DNA of 64,000 nt from Catenulispora yoronensis (lineage in GTDB: Bacteria; Actinomycetota; Actinomycetes; Streptomycetales; Catenulisporaceae): the NCBI RefSeq assembly GCF_039531695.1, contig NZ_BAAAQN010000035.1:59972-123971 (forward strand), written 5' to 3'. Positions within the stretch are counted from its first letter, which is position 1; each line of letters starts with the position of its first letter. Below, piece by piece: positions 16,555-25,324 of this stretch. Below the pieces are notes generated by a model, which saw nothing but the letters and a program-made list of their open reading frames with translations, was not told where the DNA came from and did no database searches. The translations under genes were made by a program, and so were the position numbers.

Positions 16555-17223
16555 TCAGCCCTCCGACGGCTGCCAGAGCGGCTCGTCGACGGTGAAGCCC
16601 ACCGGCTCGCCCCAGCCGTTGCGGTACGCCACCTCGTGGGCCGGCCGGCGCGGCGCCACGGCCCAGCGGCCGGTCGGGTAGCCGAAGGACACGCAGCAGG
16701 CCTGCTTCCAGTCGCCCTCGGCCGGGACGCCCAGGATCTCCTTCACCCGCTCGTCGTGGAACGCGCCGAGGATCGAGGTCAGGGCACTGCCGACACCGTC
16801 GGCCCGGGCCGCGAGCTGGGCGCTCCAGACCGCCGGGAAGATGGAGCCGCCGGACCGGTCCGCCTGCACGAACGCGAACAGGAACAGCGGCACCTGCTCG
16901 AAGTGGTCGGCCAGCCATTGCGAGGACTTCGCCATCCTGGCCATCTGGGCCGACTCCGGGCTGTCCGGGGCGGCGGCCGCCGCGGCGATCCGGGGTGCGT
17001 ACAGGGTGCGGTAGAGCTGGTCCAGGGCGTCGCGGTAGAGCGGGCCCAGGAGGTTCTTCTTCTCGGGGTCGTCGAGCAGCAGGAACCGCCAGTTCTGGGT
17101 GTTGCCCCCGGAGGGCGCGCGGATCGCGGCGTCGAGGATCCGGGCCTGGACCGGCTCCGGGATCGGGTCCGGCTTGACCCGGCGCATGGCGCGGGTGGTG
17201 TAGAGCGCTTCGTAGACGTCCAT
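16555..17223 (-). CDS. Nitroreductase family protein
   Basis: About 222 residues. The N-terminal YEALYTTRAMRRVKPDPIPEPVQARILDAAIRAPSGGNTQNWRF contains the FMN-binding Arg-Arg and Ser/Gly/Asn residues of the NfsB/FRase family. The C-terminal VSFGYPTGRWAVAPRRP is the second flavin contact region. It should be a homodimeric FMN enzyme using NAD(P)H to reduce nitroaromatics, quinones or flavins; the true substrate is unknown. ATG 17223 lies only nine bases after a good -10 element, so the mRNA is probably leaderless (see the promoter feature). It is convergent with the acidic protein gene. Confidence 0.92.
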   Translation of the reverse strand: MDVYEALYTTRAMRRVKPDPIPEPVQARILDAAIRAPSGGNTQNWRFLLLDDPEKKNLLGPLYRDALDQLYRTLYAPRIAAAAAAPDSPESAQMARMAKSSQWLADHFEQVPLFLFAFVQADRSGGSIFPAVWSAQLAARADGVGSALTSILGAFHDERVKEILGVPAEGDWKQACCVSFGYPTGRWAVAPRRPAHEVAYRNGWGEPVGFTVDEPLWQPSEG

Positions 17224-17232
17224 GGCTACCGC

Positions 17233-17261
17233 ACAGTAGGTACCATCCTCGGCCGAGACAA
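17233..17261 (-). promoter_or_regulatory. Sigma-70-type promoter of the nitroreductase gene, near-leaderless
   Basis: On the minus strand TTGTCT (17256-17261) and TACTGT (17233-17238) are separated by exactly 17 bp. The start codon at 17223 follows nine bases after the -10 element, so transcription would begin within about three bases of ATG. No Shine-Dalgarno sequence is present, which agrees with a leaderless message. Confidence 0.6.
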
Positions 17262-17273
17262 GTGGGGGACGGG

Positions 17274-17855
17274 CTACCCCGGGCGAAGGGCGTAACTCAG
17301 ACGTTCGGCGACCGCCGCCTGGGCCAGCCGCGCGGCGGTCGCGTTGTCCACAGCCAGGAAGACCAGACCCCCGTCGTCCGGCGCCGCACGGCTCAGTGAA
17401 CCGGCCTCCGCGGCGTGCGCGATCTCGAGCACTGAGACGTCGGCCGCCACCGTCGTCCCACTGCGTGACCGCCCGGCGGGTGCGGTCCGGTCCGGGTCGG
17501 CGACGGGCCCGTCGGGGTCGGCCGGATCCGGGGGCGCGCCCGGTCCGGCGTCGCGGGCGGCCAGCACGTCGATCCGGTCGCCGGGGCGCAGATAGCCGGT
17601 GCTGCCGGGATCGGCGAACCGGACGGGGACCGCGACCAGGCCGCTCATCTGGGGTTCCGCCGCGAATCGGGGCGGACGGCGCGGCGGCGGGCCGGTGTGC
17701 TCGGCGGACAGCAGGGCCATCGAGACGCCGGCGAACCCGGCGGCGCCGACCACCCGCAGCCGCCTGGCGCGGGAGGAATGACGCCGCCCGGCCATCCGGG
17801 CGGCGAGCTTCGATCGGTGGACGGCCGGGCCGGGCCGGAACGCGGTGGGCGGCAT
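17274..17855 (-). CDS. CpaB/RcpC-like SAF-domain protein
   Basis: 193 residues. A basic N-terminus, one membrane helix (VVGAAGFAGVSMALLSA) and then an extracytoplasmic region with MSGLVAVPVRFADPGSTGYLRPGDRIDVLA. This is the RcpC/CpaB signature of Flp-pilus assembly proteins, where it follows a SAF domain. A Pro/Asp-rich insert and a closing VFLAVDNATAARLAQAAVAERLSYALRP follow. ATG 17855 has GGGGGA upstream; the longer frame to 17915 lacks support. No tad, pilin or secretion ATPase gene is in the window, so it is an orphan here. Confidence 0.82.
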   Translation of the reverse strand: MPPTAFRPGPAVHRSKLAARMAGRRHSSRARRLRVVGAAGFAGVSMALLSAEHTGPPPRRPPRFAAEPQMSGLVAVPVRFADPGSTGYLRPGDRIDVLAARDAGPGAPPDPADPDGPVADPDRTAPAGRSRSGTTVAADVSVLEIAHAAEAGSLSRAAPDDGGLVFLAVDNATAARLAQAAVAERLSYALRPG

Positions 17856-17993
17856 GGGATCCCCCTGGGCGTAGTCGGGACGCTTCAGGGAGTAATGATC
17901 CGCAGCGGTCCGCAACCCTGTCCACTGGTTGTCGGGCAGCCTGTGGATAAGTAGGGAGAGGCTGTGGATAACCCGGCGCGGGCCGGGCCGGAC

Positions 17994-18401
17994 TCAGCTG
18001 CCGGACGAACTCGACGAACTCGACGACGAGCCGGACGACGAACTCGACGCCGAGGCCGAGCCGGACCCGGAGGACGAGCCCGACGAGCCGGACGAGCCGG
18101 AGCCGGACGAGCCCGACGAGGACGAGTCGCTCTTGCCCGAGGACGACCCGGAGCCCGAGGAACCGGAGCCCGAGGACCCGTTCGAGCCGTTCGACGACGA
18201 ACCCGCCGTCGACGAGCTCGACGCCGACCGGCTGTCGGTCCGGTAGAAGCCGCTGCCCTTGAACACGATGCCCACGGCGGAGAAGACCTTGCGCAGTTCG
18301 CCTTGGCAGTTCGGGCAGACGGTCAGCGCATCGTCCGTGAACTTCTGCACGACCTCCAGCGCCTCGCCGCAGTCCTTGCACTGGTACTGGTAAGTCGGCA
18401 C
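17994..18401 (-). CDS. FmdB family zinc-ribbon protein with long serine/glycine tail
   Basis: 135 residues. The first ~50 are the FmdB/CxxC_CxxC_SSSS zinc ribbon: PTYQYQCKDCGEALEVV, then CPNCQGELRKVFSAVGIVFKGSGFYRTD, with four Cys ligands. The start is GTG 18401, with AAGGAG (complement of 18408-18413) six bases upstream. The upstream ATG would put the ribosome-binding site inside the coding region. The remaining ~80 residues are almost only Ser and Gly with a few Lys/Asp/Ala, far longer than the short Ser tail normal for the family. Function unknown; members are small putative regulators. It is 207 bp downstream of the phosphatase gene. Confidence 0.9.
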   Translation of the reverse strand: MPTYQYQCKDCGEALEVVQKFTDDALTVCPNCQGELRKVFSAVGIVFKGSGFYRTDSRSASSSSTAGSSSNGSNGSSGSGSSGSGSSSGKSDSSSSGSSGSGSSGSSGSSSGSGSASASSSSSGSSSSSSSSSGS

Positions 18402-18608
18402 GGGGAACTCCTTCATCGACCTGGCACTCTGGCCGCCAGACTGCCAATTCTGCGGGATCGGCGCGGGAGCTGTCCAATGCGGCGGTGGCACACAGTGACG
18501 CACATCACTTCGGGGCCGCTTCGAGGCCGCTTTCGGAGCCGCCTCAGGGGTCGGATCCGGCACCGCGACCGCACCGTCGCAGAGCCGCTCGAAGCCGGCC
18601 GGCTCCGA

Positions 18609-20981
18609 TCAGAACAGCGGGATCTCGAACCAGACGAACTTCCCGGCGTCCGTGGGCCGCGCGCCCCACCGCGCCGACAGCGCGTCCACGAGATACAACC
18701 CGCGCCCGCCCTCATCTGTTTCCGCCGCCTGCCGGATCCGGGGCAGCCGCACGTCCGGGTCGTGCACCTCGATCCACAGCGCCCGCAGCCCCCGGCGCAG
18801 CACCAGGTCCAGCCGCCGCGAGCCGCCCGGCGCGGTCAGCGTGCCGTCCAGCATCCCCAGCTCGTCCAGCAGCCCGGGCTCGGCGAGCAGGTCCATCTCG
18901 TTGTCCTCGTCCAGGGCCCCGAGGTGGTTGGCGTACTCCCGGACCGCGGCCAGCTCCAGCATGTCCTCGGCCAGCGGCGGCGGCTCGGCCTCCGGGAACC
19001 GGTCGGAGTCGGTGAACGACCACGGCGAGGGCCGCGGCCCGCTGGCGTGCCGCACCGCGTTCGTGATCAGCTCCGACACCAGCAGCTCGGCCAGCTCCGC
19101 GTGCTCGCTCAGGCCCCACTCGCGCAGCACCGCCCGGGTGTGGTGGCGCGCCGCGAACGCCGCCTCCGGCCGGGCCGGCAGCGCCAGCCGGGACAGCGGC
19201 AGGTCGACCGTGGAGGTGGCCATCGCCAGCACGGCCTGGTCGTCGTGCGCCTCGCTCCCGGCGGCCCGCAGCGCGGCCCGGCAGATCGCGCGCGGCTCGC
19301 GCACCACCCGCTCGATGGCCTCGCACAGCGTCCGCACACCCTGATCCACCGACTGGTCGCGCCGCTCGACGACCCCGTCGGTGTACATCACCAGCACGTC
19401 GCCCGGCGGGATGCTGAAGATGTGGTCGTCGAACTGCACCGCGCCCTTGCCGCCGCCCGGTCCCAGCGGACCGATCCCCAAGGGGACGTCCGGCGGCACC
19501 TCCATCGGATACGTGCCGTGCGCGGAAGCCAGCAGCGGCGGCGGATGCCCGGCGTTGGCTAAAGCGCAGCGCCGCGTGAACGGGTCGTAGATCGCGTAGA
19601 CACAGGTGACGAGGATCTCCTCGTTCAGCCCGCGCACCAGCTCGTCGAGATACGACAGCAACTGCCCGGGCTGCACATCGAGCACCGCATAGGCCCGCAG
19701 CGCCGCGCGCAACTGCCCCATCACCGCGGCGGCGTGCGCGCCCCGGCCCTGTACGTCCCCGATCACCACGCCGATCCGCCCGGCGGACAGCTCCACCACG
19801 TCGTACAGGTCGCCGCTCACCTCGGAGGCGGCACCCGGCGCGTAGCCCACGCGGATCGAGACCCCGTCGGGCAGCGGCAGATCGGTCGGCAGCAAGGACT
19901 TCTGAAGCGCCAACGCCAGCGTCCGCTGGCGGTCGAACATCGCCGCGTTCTCCAGGGCCAGCCCGGCCCGCGCCGCCAGCTCCTCGACCAGCTCCAGGTC
20001 CGCCGTGTCGTAGCGCGGCGTCGGATCGGCGTCCTCGGTCAGGGCGATGGCCAGCACGCCCCGCACCCCGCTGGGCGCCAGCAGCGGCACCGCGATCAGC
20101 GACTTGGCGTCCAGCAGCAGCGACTTCCGGTCGCACTCCTCGTCCGGGTCCAGCGGCTTGACCCGCGGCGCGCCCTGGATCAGCACCGGCCGCCCGGTCC
20201 GCAGCGCGCGGTCGCAGGGGTGCCGGGCCGGGTAGTGGATCTCGGTGCCCGCCCGCATGGGAGGGCAGGGCGCGGTGTCCGTGCTGTGCACCGTTACCAG
20301 GCGCTGCGCCACCCCGTTCTCGTCCAACAGGTCCACCACACAGGTGTCGGCGAACGCCGGGACCAGGATCTCGGCCAGCGCCGCCAGGGTCCGGCCGGTG
20401 TCCAGCGAGGTCCCCAGCTGCATCCCGGCCCGCGACAGCACCGCGGCGCGCACCGCCGCCCGCGCGGCGGCCCGCTGCTGGTCGTCCCGGCTGGCGTCGG
20501 TCCCGAACAGGTCGATCGCCGTCACCACGGTCCCGGTGATCAGGCCGCCGCTGGTCATCGGGGCGGCCCGGACCCGGGCCAGCAGCGAGTCGCCGTTGCG
20601 GGTGGTGATCGGGAAGGAGCCCTCCCAGGTGCCGCCGCGCTGCACCGTGGAGCCGATGGCGTCCAAGTGGGTCTGCGCGTTGCCGTTGAGGCCGTCGGTG
20701 ACCACGAACTCGGTCCAGGGCCGGCCCAGCACCTCGTCGCCGTTGTAGCCGAACAGCTCCTCGGCGGCCGGGTTCCAGCCGGTGATCAGGCCGCGGCGGT
20801 TGAGCACCACCACCGGGTCGGGCAGCGCCTCCAGCACGGCGATCGCCGCGCTCTGCGTCGCGTTGTTGGGCACCAGCTCGGCCGATGGCTGCAACCGGGC
20901 GTGCGGGAGCTGTTCCCCGGTCCCCGGCTGACGTCGCATGTGAGATACCAAACCGCTCTGCCGAACCCTGTCCTTCTTCAA
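18609..20981 (-). CDS. PAS-GAF-SpoIIE (PP2C) phosphatase with C-terminal HATPase kinase-like domain
   Basis: 790 residues, soluble. In order: PAS domain (about 45-165: ALPDPVVVLNRRGLITGWNPAAEELFGY), GAF domain (about 195-345), SpoIIE/PP2C phosphatase (about 355-585; SGDLYDVVEL, IGDVQGRGAHAA, VMYTDGVVERRD and the metal-binding HDDQAVL), then an RsbW-like HATPase domain (ELLVSELITNAVRHA...ETDEGGRGLYLVDALSARWG). The last domain carries an insertion of about 70 residues between its N-box and G-box. This architecture controls partner-switching (anti-anti-sigma dephosphorylation) in actinomycetes. The signal sensed by PAS and GAF is unknown. No sigma or anti-sigma gene is adjacent. Start ATG 20981. 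Confidence 0.95.
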   Translation of the reverse strand: MKKDRVRQSGLVSHMRRQPGTGEQLPHARLQPSAELVPNNATQSAAIAVLEALPDPVVVLNRRGLITGWNPAAEELFGYNGDEVLGRPWTEFVVTDGLNGNAQTHLDAIGSTVQRGGTWEGSFPITTRNGDSLLARVRAAPMTSGGLITGTVVTAIDLFGTDASRDDQQRAAARAAVRAAVLSRAGMQLGTSLDTGRTLAALAEILVPAFADTCVVDLLDENGVAQRLVTVHSTDTAPCPPMRAGTEIHYPARHPCDRALRTGRPVLIQGAPRVKPLDPDEECDRKSLLLDAKSLIAVPLLAPSGVRGVLAIALTEDADPTPRYDTADLELVEELAARAGLALENAAMFDRQRTLALALQKSLLPTDLPLPDGVSIRVGYAPGAASEVSGDLYDVVELSAGRIGVVIGDVQGRGAHAAAVMGQLRAALRAYAVLDVQPGQLLSYLDELVRGLNEEILVTCVYAIYDPFTRRCALANAGHPPPLLASAHGTYPMEVPPDVPLGIGPLGPGGGKGAVQFDDHIFSIPPGDVLVMYTDGVVERRDQSVDQGVRTLCEAIERVVREPRAICRAALRAAGSEAHDDQAVLAMATSTVDLPLSRLALPARPEAAFAARHHTRAVLREWGLSEHAELAELLVSELITNAVRHASGPRPSPWSFTDSDRFPEAEPPPLAEDMLELAAVREYANHLGALDEDNEMDLLAEPGLLDELGMLDGTLTAPGGSRRLDLVLRRGLRALWIEVHDPDVRLPRIRQAAETDEGGRGLYLVDALSARWGARPTDAGKFVWFEIPLF

Positions 20982-21034
20982 GCGCCGAGTCTGCCACTTG
21001 CGGTCCCCTCCGCGCGAGGAAACGAGCCGGGAGA

Positions 21035-21667
21035 TTACCGCCAGTCCCGAACCTCGTGCCCTGCGACGGCCATGTCGACGGCGCGGTCGTGCGGCTCCAC
21101 CGGGATGTCCACGTCCGTTTCACCGGGATAGAGCAGTGCCGCGACCCGGGGGCGCACGGCCGCGCCGGACGCCTCGATCCCGGCCAGCACCCGGTCGTAG
21201 CTGCCGCCGCCGCGGCCCATCCGCACCCCGTCCGGTGACACGGCCAGCGCCGGGACCACGATCCAGGCGGCCGCCAGCACGGCGTCGCGGCCCAGCGACA
21301 CGGCGGGTTCCGGGATGGGGCTGGGGCGGGTGCCGCCGGGCGGAATCCTTCGAACGAGTGAATCAGGGCCGGAGTACCACCCCCACGACAGGTTCATGTC
21401 ATTCTCTAGAATGGGTAACAGGACACGGACACCGCGTGCGTGCAGTCCCGCCAGCAGCGGACCCGTGTCCGGTTCGGTGCCGAACGACGCGTAGGCGGCG
21501 ACCACCTCGGCCTCGCCGATCCGGTCCAGCAACACGTCCAGCAGCACCTCGCACGCCTGCGCCGAGAGGCGCGCGCGCAGGTCGGGGGCGCACGCCCGGC
21601 GCGCGTCCAGCAACCGTGACCGGATCGTGCCCTTGGCGGTGCTCGGCTCGTTGGAATGATTCGTCAT
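21035..21667 (-). CDS. 5-formyltetrahydrofolate cyclo-ligase
   Basis: Converts 5-formyl-THF to 5,10-methenyl-THF with ATP, rescuing folate from an inhibitory form. 210 residues, normal length. N-terminal IRSRLLDARRA (substrate/ATP region), the central TEPDTGPLL...LLPILE stretch, and the diagnostic GVRMGRGGGSYDR phosphate-binding loop near the C-terminus. Start ATG 21667, divergent from the GGDEF gene with only 41 bp between start codons, so the two promoters must overlap. The downstream phosphatase begins 54 bp later on the same strand. Confidence 0.94.
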   Translation of the reverse strand: MTNHSNEPSTAKGTIRSRLLDARRACAPDLRARLSAQACEVLLDVLLDRIGEAEVVAAYASFGTEPDTGPLLAGLHARGVRVLLPILENDMNLSWGWYSGPDSLVRRIPPGGTRPSPIPEPAVSLGRDAVLAAAWIVVPALAVSPDGVRMGRGGGSYDRVLAGIEASGAAVRPRVAALLYPGETDVDIPVEPHDRAVDMAVAGHEVRDWR

Positions 21668-21708
21668 GCTGTGCTCAAGAATGCCAGGCCGGAGAGGAGC
21701 TCCACCCC

Positions 21709-22395
21709 ATGACTCCCACGGCGGCCGCCTTGGTGTTCCTGGCGGTGGCCTGCGTCTGCCTCGGCGGCACCACCCTGGTGCTGCGCCGCAAGCTCGACCG
21801 GCTCCAGGAGAGCACCCGCGCCGCGCTCGCCGAGGCGGCCGACGAGGTGACCGGTCTGGAACAGGGCCGGGAGGACCTGGAGCGGCTCTCCGCGATCGAC
21901 CCGCTGACCGGCGTCTGGAACTACCGCCACCTGCAGGGCACGCTGGCCCGCGAGCTGGAGTCGGCGCGGACCACGGGCACCGGCGGCGCGCTGCTGATGA
22001 TCGACGTCGACGACTTCCGCCGGGTCAACGCCGCGCACGGCCACCAGCGCGGGTCGGCGGTGCTGCGCGAACTCGCCCAGCGCCTGGCCCTGGAAGTGCG
22101 CACCGCCGACACCTTCGCGCGCTACGGCGGCGAGGAGTTCGTCCTGATCCTGCCGGGCACCAACGCCGACACCGCGGCGAAGGTCGCCGAGCGTCTCTGT
22201 TACGCCATCCGGAAAGTCGCCTTCGATCCCGGCCCGGACAGCGACCCCGAGCAGGGGCCCCTGCAATTGACGATCTCCATTGGTGGTGTGACATATCCGG
22301 ATCACGGCACCCATGCGACGACGCTTTTGCGTCAAGCTGACGAATATCTCATGGCGGCTAAACGCAACTCTCATGGAAGTTGGCAGATCGCCTGA
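21709..22395 (+). CDS. Membrane-anchored GGDEF diguanylate cyclase
   Basis: 228 residues. One N-terminal membrane helix (ALVFLAVACVCLGGTTLVL), a short coiled coil, then a GGDEF domain beginning DPLTGVWNYRHL. The catalytic signature is GGEEF (in RYGGEEFVLIL). RTAD five residues upstream is the RxxD inhibitory site, so it should be an active, product-inhibited c-di-GMP synthase. It ends with the usual YPDHG and ADEYLMAAKRNS segments. ATG 21709 follows GGAGAGGAG. It lies 13 bp before galU, so the two may be co-transcribed. Confidence 0.94.
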   Translation: MTPTAAALVFLAVACVCLGGTTLVLRRKLDRLQESTRAALAEAADEVTGLEQGREDLERLSAIDPLTGVWNYRHLQGTLARELESARTTGTGGALLMIDVDDFRRVNAAHGHQRGSAVLRELAQRLALEVRTADTFARYGGEEFVLILPGTNADTAAKVAERLCYAIRKVAFDPGPDSDPEQGPLQLTISIGGVTYPDHGTHATTLLRQADEYLMAAKRNSHGSWQIA

Positions 22396-22408
22396 TAACG
22401 TCCGCCTC

Positions 22409-23329
22409 ATGGTGGAGGTTCGAAAAGCAGTCATTCCGTCGGCGGGTCTGGGCACCCGGTTCCTTCCCGCGACCAAGGCGACGCCCAAAGAGATGCTGCC
22501 CGTCATCGACAAACCCACGATCCAGTATGTCGTCGAGGAGGCGGTGACAGCCGGACTGACCGACGTCCTGATGGTCACCGGCCGCAACAAGCGCCCGCTG
22601 GAGGACCACTTCGACCGCGCGGCGGAGCTGGAGGAGGCCCTGGCCGCGAAGGGCGACGAGACCCGGCTGGAGCTGGTGCGCGCGTCGTCGAACATGGCGA
22701 ACGTCCACTACGTGCGGCAGGGCGACCCCAAGGGGCTGGGCCACGCCGTGCTGAAGGCGGCGTCCTACGTCAACGGCGAGCCGTTCGCGGTGCTGCTCGG
22801 GGACGACTTCATCGACGAGCGGGACCCCCTGCTCCCGGCGATGATCGAGGTCCGCAAGCGCTACGGCGGCTCGGTCGTCGGCCTCATCGAGGTCCCCGAG
22901 GAGCACATCCACATGTACGGATGCGCCGCCGTGAAGCCCGCCCCGGACGGCCCCGGCCTGCCGTTCGAGCACACCAGCCTGATCCAGATCACCGACCTGG
23001 TGGAGAAGCCGGCCGCCGCGCAGGCGCCGTCGAACCTGGCTGTGATCGGCCGCTACGTGCTCGACCCGGCGGTGCTCGACGTGCTGGCCGAGACCCCGCC
23101 CGGGCGCGGCGGGGAGATCCAGCTCACCGACGCGCTGCGCACCCTGGCCGGGAACCCCGACCTCGGCGGCCCGGTGCACGGCGTGGTCTTCACCGGCCGC
23201 CGCTACGACACCGGCAACCCGATCGACTACCTGAAGACCGTCGTCCAGCTCGCCGTGGACCGTCCGGACCTCGGCAAGGAGTTCCGGGAGTGGCTCTCCT
23301 CGTACGTGCACGAGGGTTTCCAGGTCTGA
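22409..23329 (+). CDS. galU: UTP--glucose-1-phosphate uridylyltransferase
   Basis: Makes UDP-glucose for cell-envelope and storage sugars. 306 residues. N-terminal nucleotide-binding loop VIPSAGLGTRFLPATKATPKEMLPVIDKP, then the GDPKGLGHAVL motif, GDDFID metal-binding Asp, and VEKPA near the sugar site: all GalU hallmarks. ATG 22409 gives the typical N-terminus MVEVRKAVIPSAG. No Shine-Dalgarno sequence is seen and the gap from the GGDEF stop is only 13 bp. Downstream, moeA starts after 72 bp on the same strand. Confidence 0.97.
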   Translation: MVEVRKAVIPSAGLGTRFLPATKATPKEMLPVIDKPTIQYVVEEAVTAGLTDVLMVTGRNKRPLEDHFDRAAELEEALAAKGDETRLELVRASSNMANVHYVRQGDPKGLGHAVLKAASYVNGEPFAVLLGDDFIDERDPLLPAMIEVRKRYGGSVVGLIEVPEEHIHMYGCAAVKPAPDGPGLPFEHTSLIQITDLVEKPAAAQAPSNLAVIGRYVLDPAVLDVLAETPPGRGGEIQLTDALRTLAGNPDLGGPVHGVVFTGRRYDTGNPIDYLKTVVQLAVDRPDLGKEFREWLSSYVHEGFQV

Positions 23330-23401
23330 CCCGGTCCTCCGGTGGACGGAGATCACCCTTGTCCCGGCGTCTCCGGGCCCCGGGTGAGGGATGATGGTGC
23401 C

Positions 23402-24643
23402 ATGGCCGAACCCGAGATCGAGAAGCTGCGCAGTGTCGACGACCACCTGAACCTGGTCCTCGACACGGTGCAGCTGCTCGCCCCGATGGAGCTCCCGATC
23501 ACCGATGTGAACGGGCTGACCCTGGCCGCCGACGTGGTCGCCGCCATGCCGCTGCCGCCGTTCGACAACTCCTCCGTCGACGGCTACGCGGTGCGGCTGG
23601 CGGACCTCGACGGCGCGGGGCCGGACAGCCCGGCCGAGCTGCGGGTGGTCGGCGACATCGCGGCCGGTTCGGTGTACGAGGGCATCCTGGAGCCGGGTAC
23701 CTGCGCGCGGATCATGACCGGCGCGATGGTGCCGCACGGCGCCGAGGCGATCGTGCCCCTGGAGTGGACCGACGGCGGCACCGAGAGCGTGCGCATCACC
23801 CGGGTCCCGGAGCGCGACGAGCACATCCGGGTGCTGGGATCGGACGTGGCCACCGGCGAGGTGGTGCTCAAGGCCGGGGCCCGGCTGGGCCCGCGCCAGA
23901 TCGGGCTGCTCGCCGCGATCGGCCAGGTCCACGCCCCGGTGCACCCGCACCCGCGGGTCGTGGTCCTGTCCACCGGCTCGGAGCTGGTCGAGCCCGGCGC
24001 CCCGCTGGGCCCGGGGCAGATCAACGACGGCAACGGCCCGGCCCTGACCGCCGCGGTGAACGCCCTGGGCGCCACCGGGATCCGGGTCGGGATCATCGGC
24101 GACGAGCCGCAGGGCGTGCTCGACGCCATCGAGGACCAGCTGATCCGCGCCGACATGGTGGTCACCACCGGCGGCGTCTCGGTCGGCGCCTACGACGTGG
24201 TGAAGGAGGTGCTCTCGACGCTGGGCACCGTGCAGTTCACCAAGGTCGCGATGCAGCCCGGCATGCCGCAGGGCTTCGGCACGGTCGGCGAGGACCGGAT
24301 CCCGATCTTCACCCTGCCCGGCAACCCGGTGTCGGCCTACGTCTCCTTCGAGCTCTACATCCGCCCGGCGATCGAGAAGATGATGGGCCGCGAGACCGGT
24401 CCGCGGCGCACCGTGACCGCGACCTGCTTCGGCGCCTTCTCCTCCCCCAACGGCAAGCGGCAGTTCGCCCGCGGCGTCTACGACGCGGTCGGGCACAGCG
24501 TGCGCCCGGTCGGCGGCCACGGCTCGCACCTGGTCGGCGACCTGGCGCTGGCCAACGCCCTGATCGTGGTGCCCGAGCACGTCACCGAGGTGGTCGACGG
24601 CGACGACGTCGAGGTGATCGTGCTCGACGGCGGCGGCCGGTGA
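23402..24643 (+). CDS. moeA: Molybdopterin molybdotransferase (gephyrin-like Glp/MoeA)
   Basis: Inserts molybdate into adenylylated molybdopterin, the last step of molybdenum-cofactor synthesis. 413 residues, standard length. Signatures: PPFDNSSVDGYAV, the RIMTGAMVPHGAEAIVPLE block, the MoCF-binding STGSELVEPG...INDGNGP and TTGGVSVGAYDVVKE regions, and TLPGNPVSAYVSFELYIRP. The ATG 23402 start gives MAEPEIEKLRSVDDHL. A GTGA overlap joins it to moaC. Confidence 0.96.
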   Translation: MAEPEIEKLRSVDDHLNLVLDTVQLLAPMELPITDVNGLTLAADVVAAMPLPPFDNSSVDGYAVRLADLDGAGPDSPAELRVVGDIAAGSVYEGILEPGTCARIMTGAMVPHGAEAIVPLEWTDGGTESVRITRVPERDEHIRVLGSDVATGEVVLKAGARLGPRQIGLLAAIGQVHAPVHPHPRVVVLSTGSELVEPGAPLGPGQINDGNGPALTAAVNALGATGIRVGIIGDEPQGVLDAIEDQLIRADMVVTTGGVSVGAYDVVKEVLSTLGTVQFTKVAMQPGMPQGFGTVGEDRIPIFTLPGNPVSAYVSFELYIRPAIEKMMGRETGPRRTVTATCFGAFSSPNGKRQFARGVYDAVGHSVRPVGGHGSHLVGDLALANALIVVPEHVTEVVDGDDVEVIVLDGGGR

Positions 24644-25137
24644 GCAGCGGGGACCGGCCGGCCGGCAAGTCCGACCGCCTGACCCACATCGACGCCGCCG
24701 GCGACGCGCGCATGGTGGACGTCACCGCCAAGCCGGTCTCGGCCCGGGAGGCCCGGGCCACCGGGTTCGTCGAGGTCTCGCCGCGGGTCGTGGAGCTGCT
24801 GCGAGGCGAGGGCGTGCCGAAGGGCGACGCCCTTTCGGTCGCGCGCATCGCCGGGATCATGGGGGCGAAGAAGACCTCTGAGCTGGTCCCGCTGTGCCAT
24901 CCCATCGCCATCAGCGGGGTGAAGGTGGCGCTGGAGGTCGAGGACGCCGGCGTCCGGATCGGCGTGACGGTGAAGACCGCGGACCGGACCGGCGTGGAGA
25001 TGGAGGCGCTGACGGCGGTCGCCGTCGCCGGCCTCACCGTCATCGACATGGTCAAGGCCGTGGATCCGGCGGCCGTCCTGACCCGGGTGCGGGTGGAGGC
25101 CAAGACCGGCGGCGTGTCGGGGGACTGGGCGCGGTAG
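24640..25137 (+). CDS. moaC: Cyclic pyranopterin monophosphate synthase
   Basis: Forms cyclic pyranopterin monophosphate from the MoaA product early in molybdenum-cofactor synthesis. 165 residues. Contains THIDAAGDARMVDVTAK, the LCHPIAISGVK catalytic loop, KTADRTGVEMEALTAV and DMVKAVD with the conserved Asp/Lys. The start is GTG 24640, whose GTGA overlaps the moeA stop by four bases, so translation is coupled. No moaA, moaD or moaE lies in the window. Confidence 0.96.
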   Translation: MSSGDRPAGKSDRLTHIDAAGDARMVDVTAKPVSAREARATGFVEVSPRVVELLRGEGVPKGDALSVARIAGIMGAKKTSELVPLCHPIAISGVKVALEVEDAGVRIGVTVKTADRTGVEMEALTAVAVAGLTVIDMVKAVDPAAVLTRVRVEAKTGGVSGDWAR

Positions 25138-25145
25138 ACCGGCGC

Positions 25146-25197
25146 CCCGGCGCTCGCTCCGGCGGTCGCTCCGGCCGTCGCCCGGCGCTCGCTCCGG
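25146..25197. repeat. Direct repeat in the moaC-MFS intergenic region
   Basis: CCCGGCGCTCGCTCCGGC-like segments recur about 34 bp apart (around 25146-25163 and 25180-25197) in the 187-bp gap. Nothing else identifiable was found there apart from CTCAC/GTGAG half-sites near 25270-25285. Confidence 0.5.
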
Positions 25198-25324
25198 CCG
25201 TCGTCGAAGACTCTTGCGACTTGAAGGTCTCGGTGTCATGGTGCCCGAACGTGATTGTGAGTTGCCTCACAGGTCACGTCCGTGAGAGGCCGCAGACATC
25301 TCCCCGAGATCTCAAGGACGCGCC

